A stretch of DNA of 18,085 bases from Sulfurimonas sp. (GTDB lineage Bacteria > Campylobacterota > Campylobacteria > Campylobacterales > Sulfurimonadaceae). Of this stretch, positions 1-6,931 are shown one piece after another (position 1 is the stretch's first letter; every line of letters starts with the position of its first letter). Under the pieces are notes generated by a model. It searched no databases. It was not told the origin of the DNA and saw only the letters and a program-made list of their open reading frames with translations. The translations under genes were made by a program, and so were the position numbers. The DNA lies in assembly GCA_024762745.1 (NCBI GenBank), contig JANTGV010000001.1, positions 1 through 18,085 of the forward strand. The letters run 5' to 3'.

Positions 1-374
1 ACTTCAAAAGCGGATGGAGTCTTTTTGAATCCATATTCAGGCTTCAGACGAGCAACCTTTCCACCTTCCTGGTCAACTGCTATGAAGAGTTCTCTGTCTG
101 CAAACATTTTGAGTTTTTTTGTTAATCTTTGGAGCTGGTCTGGGGAGCTTATGTTTTTAGTTCTGTTTCTATCATTATAAAATCTGTCAAATAAAATCAC
201 ACCACCCAAGTTATAATTTTGTATATCTTTTACTATCTGAGAGTTTTTATCTATATCTTTATCAGCAAATCCGACAATAAGCATCTGTCCTATGAGTTTT
301 TTTAGTTCTGTGTCATTTATATCTGCTGCGTTTAGTGTGAAGAGAGTGAGTAGAAGTATAAGTAAGTGTTTCAA
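1..374 (-). CDS. Exported GH3 beta-N-acetylhexosaminidase (NagZ-like), 3' part cut by window edge
   Basis: Only the first 124 or so codons are present; the gene runs off the left edge. The start is TTG at 374-372, which overlaps the TGA stop of the upstream nucleosidase gene by 4 bases (TTGA), as expected for translational coupling. Residues 1-16 form a signal peptide (K2-H3, then a Leu-rich core ending LNA before AD), so the enzyme should act in the periplasm rather than in the cytoplasm like E. coli NagZ. Family marks of glycoside hydrolase family 3 are GQMLIVGF (about 29-36), LGGVILFDR (56-64) and AVDQEGGKVARL (about 99-110). The family removes beta-linked N-acetylglucosamine, typically from peptidoglycan fragments. 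The catalytic Asp/His region lies outside the window, so specificity is inferred. No start-proximal Shine-Dalgarno is obvious. Confidence 0.85.
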   Translation of the reverse strand, partial: MKHLLILLLTLFTLNAADINDTELKKLIGQMLIVGFADKDIDKNSQIVKDIQNYNLGGVILFDRFYNDRNRTKNISSPDQLQRLTKKLKMFADRELFIAVDQEGGKVARLKPEYGFKKTPSAFE

Positions 375-919
375 AATGAATCCATGTTTTTAATTGAACT
401 ATTTATATCATTTATCACATTAAAGATAAGTGATTTTGTTTTATCTTTTGTAACTTTGTGAGGCTCAAAATGATCACTAACTACTTTAAAAATGTAAAAG
501 TTTTTAATGGCGGGATTATGAATAACAGCGTCGTAAAAACCGTAGGACTCCATATCTACAACATTGTAGTCACCAGCACTGACTTCAGAATCCACACAGG
601 TTATCTCTTTATCATTTTTGAAAGTATAGTTGTCCTCTTCGTAAACTATAGAGCCTATCTCTAAAAGTTCACCAATCTCATAAGAGCCTGATGCCCCGCA
701 AATTCCAACATTTAAGTAGATGTCATCATCTGTTATGTCAAAATGATTGATAAGTGTCTGCGTAGCGAGTCTTGCGTTTGTTACACCTAAACCAGAGATT
801 ATAAGAGTGATATTTTCATCCATAAACGCAGTATAGTTAGCAAGTTTACTCTTTTTGAGTTTGTAAAAATCAACAAAAGCTTGCGCTTCTGGTTTGAGGG
901 CAGTTACTATGTAAGTCAT
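371..919 (-). CDS. Nucleoside phosphorylase/nucleosidase-family protein (MTA/SAH nucleosidase-like)
   Basis: This 182-residue cytoplasmic protein belongs to the PNP/UDP phosphorylase fold. Visible family marks are the glycine-rich NVGICGASG (70-78), the VVDMESYGFYDA block (120-131) with its Met-Glu pair, and VVSDHFEP (146-153) with the Ser-Asp pair. By comparison with MTA/SAH nucleosidase, Glu11, Glu124 and Asp149 sit where the catalytic or ribose-binding residues should be; this alignment is inferred by eye. It is shorter than the usual 230 residues or so of the nucleosidases, with the middle compressed. The substrate (methylthioadenosine, S-adenosylhomocysteine, a futalosine-type compound or another nucleoside) cannot be told from sequence. 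It is the first gene of a two-gene minus-strand operon with the GH3 enzyme. A TATAAT ends 6 bases before the ATG, suggesting a leaderless message. Confidence 0.7.
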   Translation of the reverse strand: MTYIVTALKPEAQAFVDFYKLKKSKLANYTAFMDENITLIISGLGVTNARLATQTLINHFDITDDDIYLNVGICGASGSYEIGELLEIGSIVYEEDNYTFKNDKEITCVDSEVSAGDYNVVDMESYGFYDAVIHNPAIKNFYIFKVVSDHFEPHKVTKDKTKSLIFNVINDINSSIKNMDSF

Positions 920-925
920 AGAGTG

Positions 926-931
926 ATTATA
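926..931 (-). promoter_or_regulatory. -10 box of the nucleosidase-GH3 operon (leaderless geometry)
   Basis: On the minus strand TATAAT occupies 931-926, followed by six bases (CACTCT) and then the ATG at 919. Transcription starting seven bases after the -10 box would begin on the A of the start codon. The only Shine-Dalgarno-like AAGG lies upstream of the -10 box, 12 bases from the ATG, so it would not be on the transcript. The box lies where a -35 for the divergent SRP RNA promoter would fall. Confidence 0.5.
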
Positions 932-952
932 CCTTTTTTAAGAAAAAGCTGT

Positions 953-958
953 TATAAT
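953..958 (+). promoter_or_regulatory. -10 box of the SRP RNA gene
   Basis: A perfect TATAAT at 953-958 predicts a transcript start near 965, which coincides with the 5' end predicted from RNA folding. No -35 consensus is visible, as is common in Campylobacterota. Confidence 0.6.
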
Positions 959-964
959 TTCGTC

Positions 965-1067
965 GCTCTTCTTTAGACCTGTGCAATGGTCGTTTGAGAC
1001 AATGTGTCAGGGTAGGAATACAGCAGCACACCTTAAACAATTATGTGCCGCAGGTATCTGGAGAGGG
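965..1067 (+). ncRNA. ffs: Signal recognition particle RNA (4.5S type, small bacterial form)
   Basis: This is the RNA scaffold of the signal recognition particle; it binds Ffh and guides membrane proteins to the translocon. The helix 8 core is clear. GTCAGG (1006-1011) faces CAGCAGC (1020s), closed by a three-pair stem (1012-1014 with 1019-1021) carrying a GGAA tetraloop at 1015-1018. This matches the universally conserved Ffh-binding site. The outer stem also folds: CTCTTC at 966-971 pairs with GGAGAG at 1060-1065, and AGA..CCTG (975-981) pairs with CAGGTATCT (1051-1059) with a small bulge. The exact ends are estimated from the pairing and the -10 box. The length of about 100 bases fits the small, Alu-less class. 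It lies divergent from the nucleosidase gene and just upstream of the T2SS cluster. Confidence 0.93.
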
Positions 1068-1087
1068 GTACTTCCAGCTTCTCTTAT
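1058..1087 (+). terminator. Possible SRP RNA terminator hairpin
   Basis: CTGGA (1058-1062) can pair with TCCAG (1073-1077) and is followed by a T-rich stretch. It overlaps the 3' strand of the SRP RNA outer stem, so it competes with that fold. The T-run is broken, making this a weak terminator at best; read-through into gspG is possible. Confidence 0.3.
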
Positions 1088-1165
1088 TTTCAAGCTATTT
1101 TTATCAAATTCAGTGAGTTTAAACGCTGATTACATCTTCGTAACCAAAATATAATCTTTTTTTAC

Positions 1166-1171
1166 TATAAT
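1166..1171 (+). promoter_or_regulatory. Candidate promoter (-10) of the T2SS cluster
   Basis: TATAAT at 1166-1171 predicts a transcript start near 1178, giving a 5' leader of about 23 bases that keeps the AAAAGG ribosome-binding site (1188-1193) in front of the gspG ATG at 1201. A second TATAAT lies at 1150-1155. This is the only promoter-sized gap found before the tightly packed cluster that ends at 11615. Confidence 0.5.
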
Positions 1172-1200
1172 AAGTGATTATTAAATCAAAAGGTACTTTA

Positions 1201-1632
1201 ATGCAAAAAAATATGAGACGTGGTTTCTCACTTATAGAACTTATGATAGTTATCGTTATACTAGGACTTTTGGCAGCTATGGTTATGCCGAGTCTTACTG
1301 GAAAAGGTGAAGAGGCTAAGAAAAAACTTGTCTGTGTTCAGATGAAGAGTATCTACAACAGTTCGCTCGATATGTTCAAGATTGACAACAGTGTTTATCC
1401 ATCAACAAGTGAGGGTTTAGAGGCCTTGGTGAAAAACCCAGATGAAGAGCAGTATCCTAACTACTCTACAAGCGGATACTTCAAGGATGGAAAGATTCCA
1501 AAAGATTCATGGGGTGGCAAGTTTATATACATAAATGATGAAGGAACTGTAGAGCTTATTTCTCTTGGTGCAGATAAGAGAGAAGGTGGAAAAGATGAAG
1601 CTTCAGATATAAAGATGAGTGAGTGTAAATAG
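1201..1632 (+). CDS. gspG: Type II secretion major pseudopilin GspG
   Basis: GspG is the main subunit of the periplasmic pseudopilus that pushes substrates through the secretin. The ATG at 1201 (143 residues) is chosen over the upstream GTG at 1174 because AAAAGG sits 7 bases before it and it gives a normal short leader. The prepilin leader ends RRG at residue 8, followed by FSLIEL with Glu at mature position 5 and a hydrophobic helix to about residue 30. The GspG signature YPSTSEGLEALV is at 66-77. The C-terminal loop SLGADKREGGKDEASDI (121-137) matches the calcium-binding loop of GspG proteins. Cys45 and Cys142 are the only cysteines and could form a disulfide, which is not a general family feature. 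It is the first gene of the cluster. Confidence 0.95.
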   Translation: MQKNMRRGFSLIELMIVIVILGLLAAMVMPSLTGKGEEAKKKLVCVQMKSIYNSSLDMFKIDNSVYPSTSEGLEALVKNPDEEQYPNYSTSGYFKDGKIPKDSWGGKFIYINDEGTVELISLGADKREGGKDEASDIKMSECK

Positions 1633-1637
1633 AGACT

Positions 1638-2156
1638 TTGCAAAAAAAAGCTTTTTCACTTATAGAACTTATTATCGTTATTGTCATTATGGGGATTGTT
1701 TACACTCTCTCTGTAAATGGCTTTAAAAAAGTGAATGAAGAGGCTAGCGGGGTCAACTTAGGCAACTTAAAAGAGTATCTTATAAGTCTAAAACCTCAAA
1801 AAAGTGCAAAAATTCTTTGTTTAGACGATTGTTCTAGTTGTGAGATATTCTTAGATGATGCTAAGATAGCCACTCTGGATGATTTTCTGGATGGCAGTGT
1901 ACGCGTCTATAATTATGACTACTTTCAAGGACTCCAGGAGAGCATGAAAGAGGTTTACTTTAATGAAGAAGAGATTCAAGAGGAGGTCTGTTTTTCTTAT
2001 GGTGTTAATAACAGGGGGGTAGGTGATCAAGTGTTAGTTGAATTTAAAACAAAAGTCTATGATTATACTAGTTATTTTGAGCCTACAAAAACCTATGCCA
2101 CTATAGAAGAAGCAGTCAATGAGAAAGAGAAACTCATAGAAGAAGTCAAAAGATGA
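1638..2156 (+). CDS. Minor pseudopilin-like protein with a CxxxCxxC motif
   Basis: This 172-residue protein has a type IV prepilin leader: MQKKA, then FSLIEL with Glu at mature position 5 and a hydrophobic helix to about residue 25. Cleavage would fall after Ala5 rather than the usual Gly. The start is TTG at 1638, the only start that leaves an intact short leader; it lies 5 bases after the gspG stop, with a weak AGAGA upstream. The position next to gspG suggests the GspH role in the pseudopilus tip, but the globular part is not clearly GspH-like. An unusual C61-x3-C65-x2-C68 cluster (CLDDCSSC) plus Cys118 lies in the region expected in the periplasm. The C-terminus is Glu/Lys-rich. It overlaps gspF by 4 bases (ATGA). 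Confidence 0.8.
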   Translation: MQKKAFSLIELIIVIVIMGIVYTLSVNGFKKVNEEASGVNLGNLKEYLISLKPQKSAKILCLDDCSSCEIFLDDAKIATLDDFLDGSVRVYNYDYFQGLQESMKEVYFNEEEIQEEVCFSYGVNNRGVGDQVLVEFKTKVYDYTSYFEPTKTYATIEEAVNEKEKLIEEVKR

Positions 2157-3367
2157 TTTTTAAGTTTAAAGGCATAGATGCTAACGGTGCAAAATTAAGT
2201 GATAAGATAGAAGCGCACTCATTAGAGGAAGCAAAACGGAAGCTTAGAGCCAAAAAAGTTATATATCAAAAGATAGAAGAGGATAGCCCCTCAATCTTCT
2301 CTAGTCTTGATTTTAGTGTAAAGTATAAGATTCCCTCAAAAGAGTTGGCATCACTCTCTCGTGAACTCTCTATGTATATTCGTTCCGGTATCACTATTGT
2401 TTCAGCTTTAAAAATAGTGCAGACTCATTATGAACAAAACAAGAAGATGAAACTCTTTTTAATTACAGTCAGTACCCACTTGGATGAGGGGAAAGATTTT
2501 TATACAGCACTTGAGACACAGAGTGTTGTAGAGTTGCCAGAGTTTTTTAAACAGTCTATAAAGGTAAGTGAGAGTGGCGGTATTTTAGATGAAGTTCTTA
2601 TGGAGCTGTCGCGTTTTTTAAAAGAGCAAGACAGAATCAACAAAGAGATAAAAAGTGCTTTTGCTTATCCTACCTTTATGATTACAGTCTCTCTCTTGAT
2701 GATTGCGTTTATGCTTACTTTTGTTGTGCCTCAAATAACTGGTATTTTTGAGAATATGGGGCAAGAACTCCCTGCTCCAACAAAAGTTGTTATAGCAATG
2801 GGTGATTTTTTCAATAATAACTTTATGAGTATGATAGTCCTGATCATAGGGCTTGTAGCGAGTTTTATATTTTTGATGAAAAAGAGTCGTTCTTTTGCGT
2901 ATGGTGTGCATAAAATTCTGTTGAAATTACCTTTATTTGGAACTATTGTTCAAAAGAGTGAGCTTGCTAGGTTTTCATATATAGCCTCTCTTTTAACACG
3001 CTCAGGCGTCGTTTTTGTTCAGACTGTGAATCTCAGTGCAAATATTTTAAATAACCTTGTCTTAAAAGAGCTTTTCCTAGAGGCTTCAAAAAAAGTTGTA
3101 GAGGGTAAATTACTTTCAAGTGCACTTAATGATTCTAAGACAGAGATTGACCATGCATTTATTCAGTCTATAGCACTTGGAGAAGAGACATCTCAAGTTG
3201 AGAGTGTTTTAACAAATATCTCAGAGCTATATTTTGAAGAGAATCGCGATAAAGTCAGCATGCTTTTAACTCTGCTAGAGCCAGCCTTAATGCTTTTTGT
3301 AGGTGCCAGTATAGGTTTTATAGTTGCGGCGATGCTTTTACCGATATTTTCTATGAGTATAAACTAG
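2153..3367 (+). CDS. gspF: Type II secretion inner-membrane platform protein GspF
   Basis: GspF is the polytopic membrane core of the T2SS platform. It contacts the GspE ATPase and GspL and is thought to convert ATPase motion into pseudopilus growth. The 404-residue length is typical. Residues 1-60 form the N-terminal extension (FKGIDANGAKLSDKIEA). Two repeated T2SSF cytoplasmic domains follow at about 65-190 and 270-390; the first carries LSRELSMYIRSGITIVSAL, matching the family's conserved start. Membrane segments are at about 170-192, 222-242 and 374-398. The ATG overlaps the TGA of the upstream pseudopilin (ATGA), implying coupled translation. The gspK-like gene begins at the base after its stop. 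Confidence 0.95.
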   Translation: MIFKFKGIDANGAKLSDKIEAHSLEEAKRKLRAKKVIYQKIEEDSPSIFSSLDFSVKYKIPSKELASLSRELSMYIRSGITIVSALKIVQTHYEQNKKMKLFLITVSTHLDEGKDFYTALETQSVVELPEFFKQSIKVSESGGILDEVLMELSRFLKEQDRINKEIKSAFAYPTFMITVSLLMIAFMLTFVVPQITGIFENMGQELPAPTKVVIAMGDFFNNNFMSMIVLIIGLVASFIFLMKKSRSFAYGVHKILLKLPLFGTIVQKSELARFSYIASLLTRSGVVFVQTVNLSANILNNLVLKELFLEASKKVVEGKLLSSALNDSKTEIDHAFIQSIALGEETSQVESVLTNISELYFEENRDKVSMLLTLLEPALMLFVGASIGFIVAAMLLPIFSMSIN

Positions 3368-4285
3368 ATGATGAGCAAACGCAAAGCTATCGCTTTAATG
3401 ATAACGCTCTTTTTTATTATGGCTATCAGTGTGGTTTTAGTTATATCACTAAAGCATCTAAATGAAGCTACAGATGAGGTAAAAAGTGAAAATTTCACAC
3501 TTCAAACCAGTGTTATTTTAGATGATGTGTTAGCTATACTCAAAAACTCCGCTGATTTAAATGCAATATATAAAGATGGCTCAAAAGAAGCATTGAATAT
3601 TTTTCTCTCAGAGGCTTCACTTATACCTTTTGAAATAGATGGAATTAAGGTGCTGATAGAGATTAAGAGTGCGAGATCAAATTTAAATATAAACTCATTG
3701 GTCGATAATAATGGTACTGCAAATATAAAAAGAGTAAAAGCTCTAGAGGAGTACCTCTTTAACTACAGTGTAAATAGCGAGTATGTGAGTATGTTAGTGG
3801 ACAGTATGAGCAAAGTTAAAGAAGATATGTCATATAATAGTGCTATTTTTAATGAAAACACACATCTATTTAGGGACTATATAGCTTCTAAAGAGCATCT
3901 TGAAGAGGTGAACGGGTTTTTTGCAAAATCCTATAATGATAATGCTCTTAGTAAAGTTGCATTTGAAAAACTGTTTTACTACTCAAAAGAGAGAGACGCA
4001 AAAGTAGATTTAAATTATGCAGATGCAGAGCTTTGGAGGCTTCTTGTAGCTTGTGATGAGTTAAGAGCTGAGGAGTTGAGTTTAGGTGCCGGAAGTTATG
4101 CTAAACTCGAGGACTTAAATTTAAGAGAAGAAGAGACAAAAGCTTTAGAAGCTTTTAATGTGAGTTTTTATGAGCCTTATCTAGATATAAGTGTCGAGAT
4201 TCAAGAGGGTTCATCAGTTGCAAAAATAAGATTTGAATACGATATGAAGACCAAAAAGGGGAGTAATTTTGTTTACAAGATTTAA
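3368..4285 (+). CDS. gspK: GspK-like minor pseudopilin
   Basis: GspK caps the pseudopilus tip together with the I and J subunits. The 305 residues are much longer than the other pseudopilins, as in the family. The N-terminus is MMSKRKA followed by IALMITLFFIMAI, a membrane helix at about 7-27 that lacks the Glu5 found in other pseudopilins; that absence is itself a GspK trait. The leader would be cut after Ala7, not Gly. The block KSARSNLNINSLV (about 103-115) matches the conserved GspK region, and a helical region near 215-260 (VDLNYADAELWRLLVACDEL) resembles the SAM-like repeats. Two ATGs in tandem make the start uncertain by one codon. It abuts gspF and overlaps the gspL-like gene by 17 bases. 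Confidence 0.8.
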   Translation: MMSKRKAIALMITLFFIMAISVVLVISLKHLNEATDEVKSENFTLQTSVILDDVLAILKNSADLNAIYKDGSKEALNIFLSEASLIPFEIDGIKVLIEIKSARSNLNINSLVDNNGTANIKRVKALEEYLFNYSVNSEYVSMLVDSMSKVKEDMSYNSAIFNENTHLFRDYIASKEHLEEVNGFFAKSYNDNALSKVAFEKLFYYSKERDAKVDLNYADAELWRLLVACDELRAEELSLGAGSYAKLEDLNLREEETKALEAFNVSFYEPYLDISVEIQEGSSVAKIRFEYDMKTKKGSNFVYKI

Positions 4286-5198
4286 TCAAAAATTTAAAAC
4301 AATTTTTTTAGACCCTAATGCTCCTACAGTTACTACTGAGGAGCAGGTAAATATTATTCTCTCACCCTCTCTCTACTGGGTTAAAAAACTCTCTCTGCCT
4401 GTTAAGTTTGTAAGGGATGCAAAAAAACTTCTTCCATCTATCTTTGAAGACACTCTTCCTGAGGGAAAATACAGCTATAGTGTCTATAAAGAGGGTGATG
4501 ACTTTTTTGCTTTTGCTTATGATGATAAAACAATTTTAGAGACATTAGAAGAGAAGGGAATCAGTTCATCAAATGTTGTAAAGGTCTATTTCGCACAGAG
4601 TGAACTCTCTTTTATTGAGGGTGCTGTGAAAATTAATGAAACGCAGAGTATTTACTTAAAAGATGATATTCTCATCCTTCTTCCATGTTGTTGGGTTGAG
4701 GAGAGCGGTGATTTGAGTCTAGATGATGTTGTATTATCAAAACATAACATTACTTTGGCTCACTTTGGACATATAGTTGATACCAGCAGTCTCTATAAGA
4801 TAGCAGCAGTTATGCTTGCTCTTATTGTTCTTGTTAGCGCAGAACTCTTTATAACAACACATAAATTGAGTGAAGTTGAGACTCTTAAAGAGGGGCTTTT
4901 CAAGAAGCATAAGCTGCAAGATACGATGTTTCAAAATGAGGCGATTCTTAAAAAGTATACTAGCATTCATAAGAAGCAGATAAATATACGAAAACAGGCG
5001 GCTCTATTACTCTCTTTAAAACTCAAAGCCGATGAGAAAATTAAGCAGATGAGTCTAAAAAACAGAACTTTTGTTGTGAAGTTTGATAAATTGTCTCAGG
5101 GGAGTATAGATTTAATCACTAAGAAGTTGAAGGCTGAAAAGATTGCGTTTAAGTCTGCCAAAGATGGTGACAGCTTTACTCTGGAGTTGGCAATATGA
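4269..5198 (+). CDS. gspL: GspL-like inner-membrane platform protein
   Basis: GspL links the cytoplasmic GspE ATPase to the periplasmic part of the T2SS. The 309-residue protein has the expected layout: a cytoplasmic actin-like region (about 1-170), one membrane helix (about 175-196, KIAAVMLALIVLVSAELF), a charged helical stretch (200-255) and a small periplasmic ferredoxin-like domain (about 255-309). The family is poorly conserved, so the call rests on topology and on position between the K-like and M-like genes. The start is TTG at 4269, supported by AAGGGGAG at 4256-4263, five bases upstream. It begins inside the end of the gspK-like gene and overlaps the next gene by 4 bases (ATGA). Confidence 0.75.
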   Translation: MFTRFNQKFKTIFLDPNAPTVTTEEQVNIILSPSLYWVKKLSLPVKFVRDAKKLLPSIFEDTLPEGKYSYSVYKEGDDFFAFAYDDKTILETLEEKGISSSNVVKVYFAQSELSFIEGAVKINETQSIYLKDDILILLPCCWVEESGDLSLDDVVLSKHNITLAHFGHIVDTSSLYKIAAVMLALIVLVSAELFITTHKLSEVETLKEGLFKKHKLQDTMFQNEAILKKYTSIHKKQINIRKQAALLLSLKLKADEKIKQMSLKNRTFVVKFDKLSQGSIDLITKKLKAEKIAFKSAKDGDSFTLELAI

Positions 5199-5602
5199 AT
5201 CGTATTAACCCAATTCATATAGGAGCTCTTCTTGTAGTGATTTTACTTTTTATTGCGTTTAAGCTAAGTGGGGCAAAGTCAGAGCTCCAAGAGACGCAAG
5301 AGGAGTATAAAACTGTACTCTCATTGGCTTCAAAGGTGAGTGGTCTCAAAGATACCTATGCTAATAAAACAAAACTCAAACGCTCCATAAAGAAGATAGT
5401 CGAACTCGCTTCTCTAAGGTCTGAAAATATAGAGTATAAGATGAAGAAAAATGGCGTTTCACTAAGTTCAAAAAGTATGAGTAAGAGAGGAGTAAATATT
5501 TTGATGGCGAAGATTTTAAACAGTGCTTATAATATAGACTCCTTTAAAATTAAAAAACTAAGTGATGAGAAAGTCAGCTTTGAGATGGAGATAAAATGGT
5601 AA
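5195..5602 (+). CDS. gspM: GspM-like inner-membrane protein
   Basis: At 135 residues this has the GspM plan: a short cytoplasmic tail, one membrane helix at about 8-25 (HIGALLVVILLFIAFKL), a helical stretch (26-75) and a small periplasmic domain whose alternating hydrophobic pattern suggests the ferredoxin-like fold shared with GspL. GspM pairs with GspL and stabilises it in the membrane. Sequence similarity alone would not identify it; its place between L-like and N-like genes does. A GGAG lies 8 bases before the ATG, and the ATG overlaps the gspL stop (ATGA). It overlaps the following gene by 7 bases. Confidence 0.65.
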   Translation: MNRINPIHIGALLVVILLFIAFKLSGAKSELQETQEEYKTVLSLASKVSGLKDTYANKTKLKRSIKKIVELASLRSENIEYKMKKNGVSLSSKSMSKRGVNILMAKILNSAYNIDSFKIKKLSDEKVSFEMEIKW

Positions 5603-6129
5603 AAAAAATCTCTATAACTCTTGGCTATATACTCTTTTTTACCCTCTCCTTGATGTACTTTACACCGAAGGTAACACTCTTTTATCTTTTAGAAAAAGAG
5701 TTGCAAAAGCATGATGTAGTTGTCTCAAATGAGACACTCATCGACAATGGCTTCTCTTTGAATGTAAATGATGCTTCTGTGTTTATGAAGTCTATAGAGA
5801 GTGCGAAAATAAAAGAGACAAACATTAAAATTTTTGGTATTTACAACAGTGTAAATTTAAATGAAATAAAGCTCTCAAACGCAGCAGCCTCTTTTCTCCC
5901 TTTACACATAGATGAGATTAGTCTGAGGTACTCTATTTTTAATCCTTTTAATGTAAAAGCATATGCGACTGGAGAGTTTGGAGAGGCAGATGCAAGTTTT
6001 AATATTCTAGATTTTACTTTACATGTAGATGTAGAGCCATCACCAAAGATGCAAAAAGAGTATAGAAGCACTCTCAGACAGCTTACAAAGTCTGAAGATG
6101 GAGGTTATAGTTATGATAAAAATTTCTAA
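5596..6129 (+). CDS. gspN: GspN-like T2SS protein
   Basis: This 177-residue protein has an N-terminal membrane helix (about 5-24) followed by FTPKVTLFYLLEKELQK, which resembles the start of GspN proteins. The rest is a periplasmic domain rich in alternating beta-type segments (for example NEIKLSNAAASFLPLHIDEI), as in the AsmA/GspN/LptC-like group. GspN is found in only some T2SS clusters and its role is not settled. The start has GGAG five bases upstream and lies inside the end of the gspM-like gene. The 3' end overlaps the gspC start by 17 bases. The family assignment is moderate and leans on the neighbours. Confidence 0.6.
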   Translation: MVKKISITLGYILFFTLSLMYFTPKVTLFYLLEKELQKHDVVVSNETLIDNGFSLNVNDASVFMKSIESAKIKETNIKIFGIYNSVNLNEIKLSNAAASFLPLHIDEISLRYSIFNPFNVKAYATGEFGEADASFNILDFTLHVDVEPSPKMQKEYRSTLRQLTKSEDGGYSYDKNF

Positions 6130-6931
6130 CTCCTATCTTCTTAAAATCCTTACAAAGTTGCTTATACTTTTAGTAGTTGCAAAGAGTATCTCTCTTGTAT
6201 TATGGTGGTATCTGCCAAGTGATGGTGTAGAACTGGCTCAAAAAGAGAACTATCAACCAAAGTACCAGAGAGTTGATTTTAAAAACATGATAAAAGAGAG
6301 TGCTTCATCGGATAAAACGCAAGTAAAAAGTGGCAGTAGCTTAGGACAGAGTAGTGTCAGTATAACAAATATGGTGCTAAAAGGACTCTATGGAACGGCT
6401 GAAAAAGGCTTTGTAATAGTTGCACTGAAGTCATCTCCGAAGAAGACTACTATTGTTGAAGTTAATGAATCTTATTCAGGTTTTACTCTTAAAGCTATAA
6501 ATATAAACAGCGCCATTTTTATAAAAAACTCTCAAGAGTATATTTTGGAGTTAGAGAAGATTAAAAGTCAAAAAAGTCTTATATCAAGAGTTGAAGAGCA
6601 GGGTGACCCGTCTCTGCCTAAGAGTGTTGCCAAAGCTGATATAGATTACTATGCAAAAAATCCTAAACAGATATGGAAAGACATATCAATAACAGAAGTG
6701 AAAAAAGGCAATAAAATAGAGGGCTTTAAAGTGACGAAAATAAGTAAAAATTCAAAGATGGCTGGATTAGGCCTTCAAAAAGGTGATATTATTATAAAAG
6801 CAAATAATAGAGAACTAAAATCATATAAAGATGCCCTCGATATATATGCTCAGATTAATGATTTAGAAGCAATCGAGATAGTAGTACTTAGAAATAACCA
6901 AGAGAAGGAGTTAGTGTATGAGATTAATTAA
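6113..6931 (+). CDS. gspC: Type II secretion connector protein GspC (PDZ form)
   Basis: GspC spans the periplasm, linking the inner-membrane platform to the secretin N0 domain, and can help in substrate selection. The ATG at 6113 (272 residues) is preferred over the in-frame ATG at 6098 because GGAGG at 6100-6104 sits 8 bases before it. Domains seen: membrane helix 12-33, low-complexity linker 36-80, homology region about 82-147 (beginning SVSITNMVLKGLYGTAEKGF) and a C-terminal PDZ domain about 188-270 (KMAGLGLQKGDIIIKANNREL). The homology region is the usual contact for the secretin N0 domain, and gspD follows directly with a 14-base overlap. Confidence 0.9.
   Translation: MIKISNSYLLKILTKLLILLVVAKSISLVLWWYLPSDGVELAQKENYQPKYQRVDFKNMIKESASSDKTQVKSGSSLGQSSVSITNMVLKGLYGTAEKGFVIVALKSSPKKTTIVEVNESYSGFTLKAININSAIFIKNSQEYILELEKIKSQKSLISRVEEQGDPSLPKSVAKADIDYYAKNPKQIWKDISITEVKKGNKIEGFKVTKISKNSKMAGLGLQKGDIIIKANNRELKSYKDALDIYAQINDLEAIEIVVLRNNQEKELVYEIN

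Noticed and set aside
458..664. Plus-strand open frame of 68 codons.
   Set aside because: It lies wholly antisense to the nucleosidase gene, has no ribosome-binding site or recognisable motif, and the minus-strand frame has clear family motifs.
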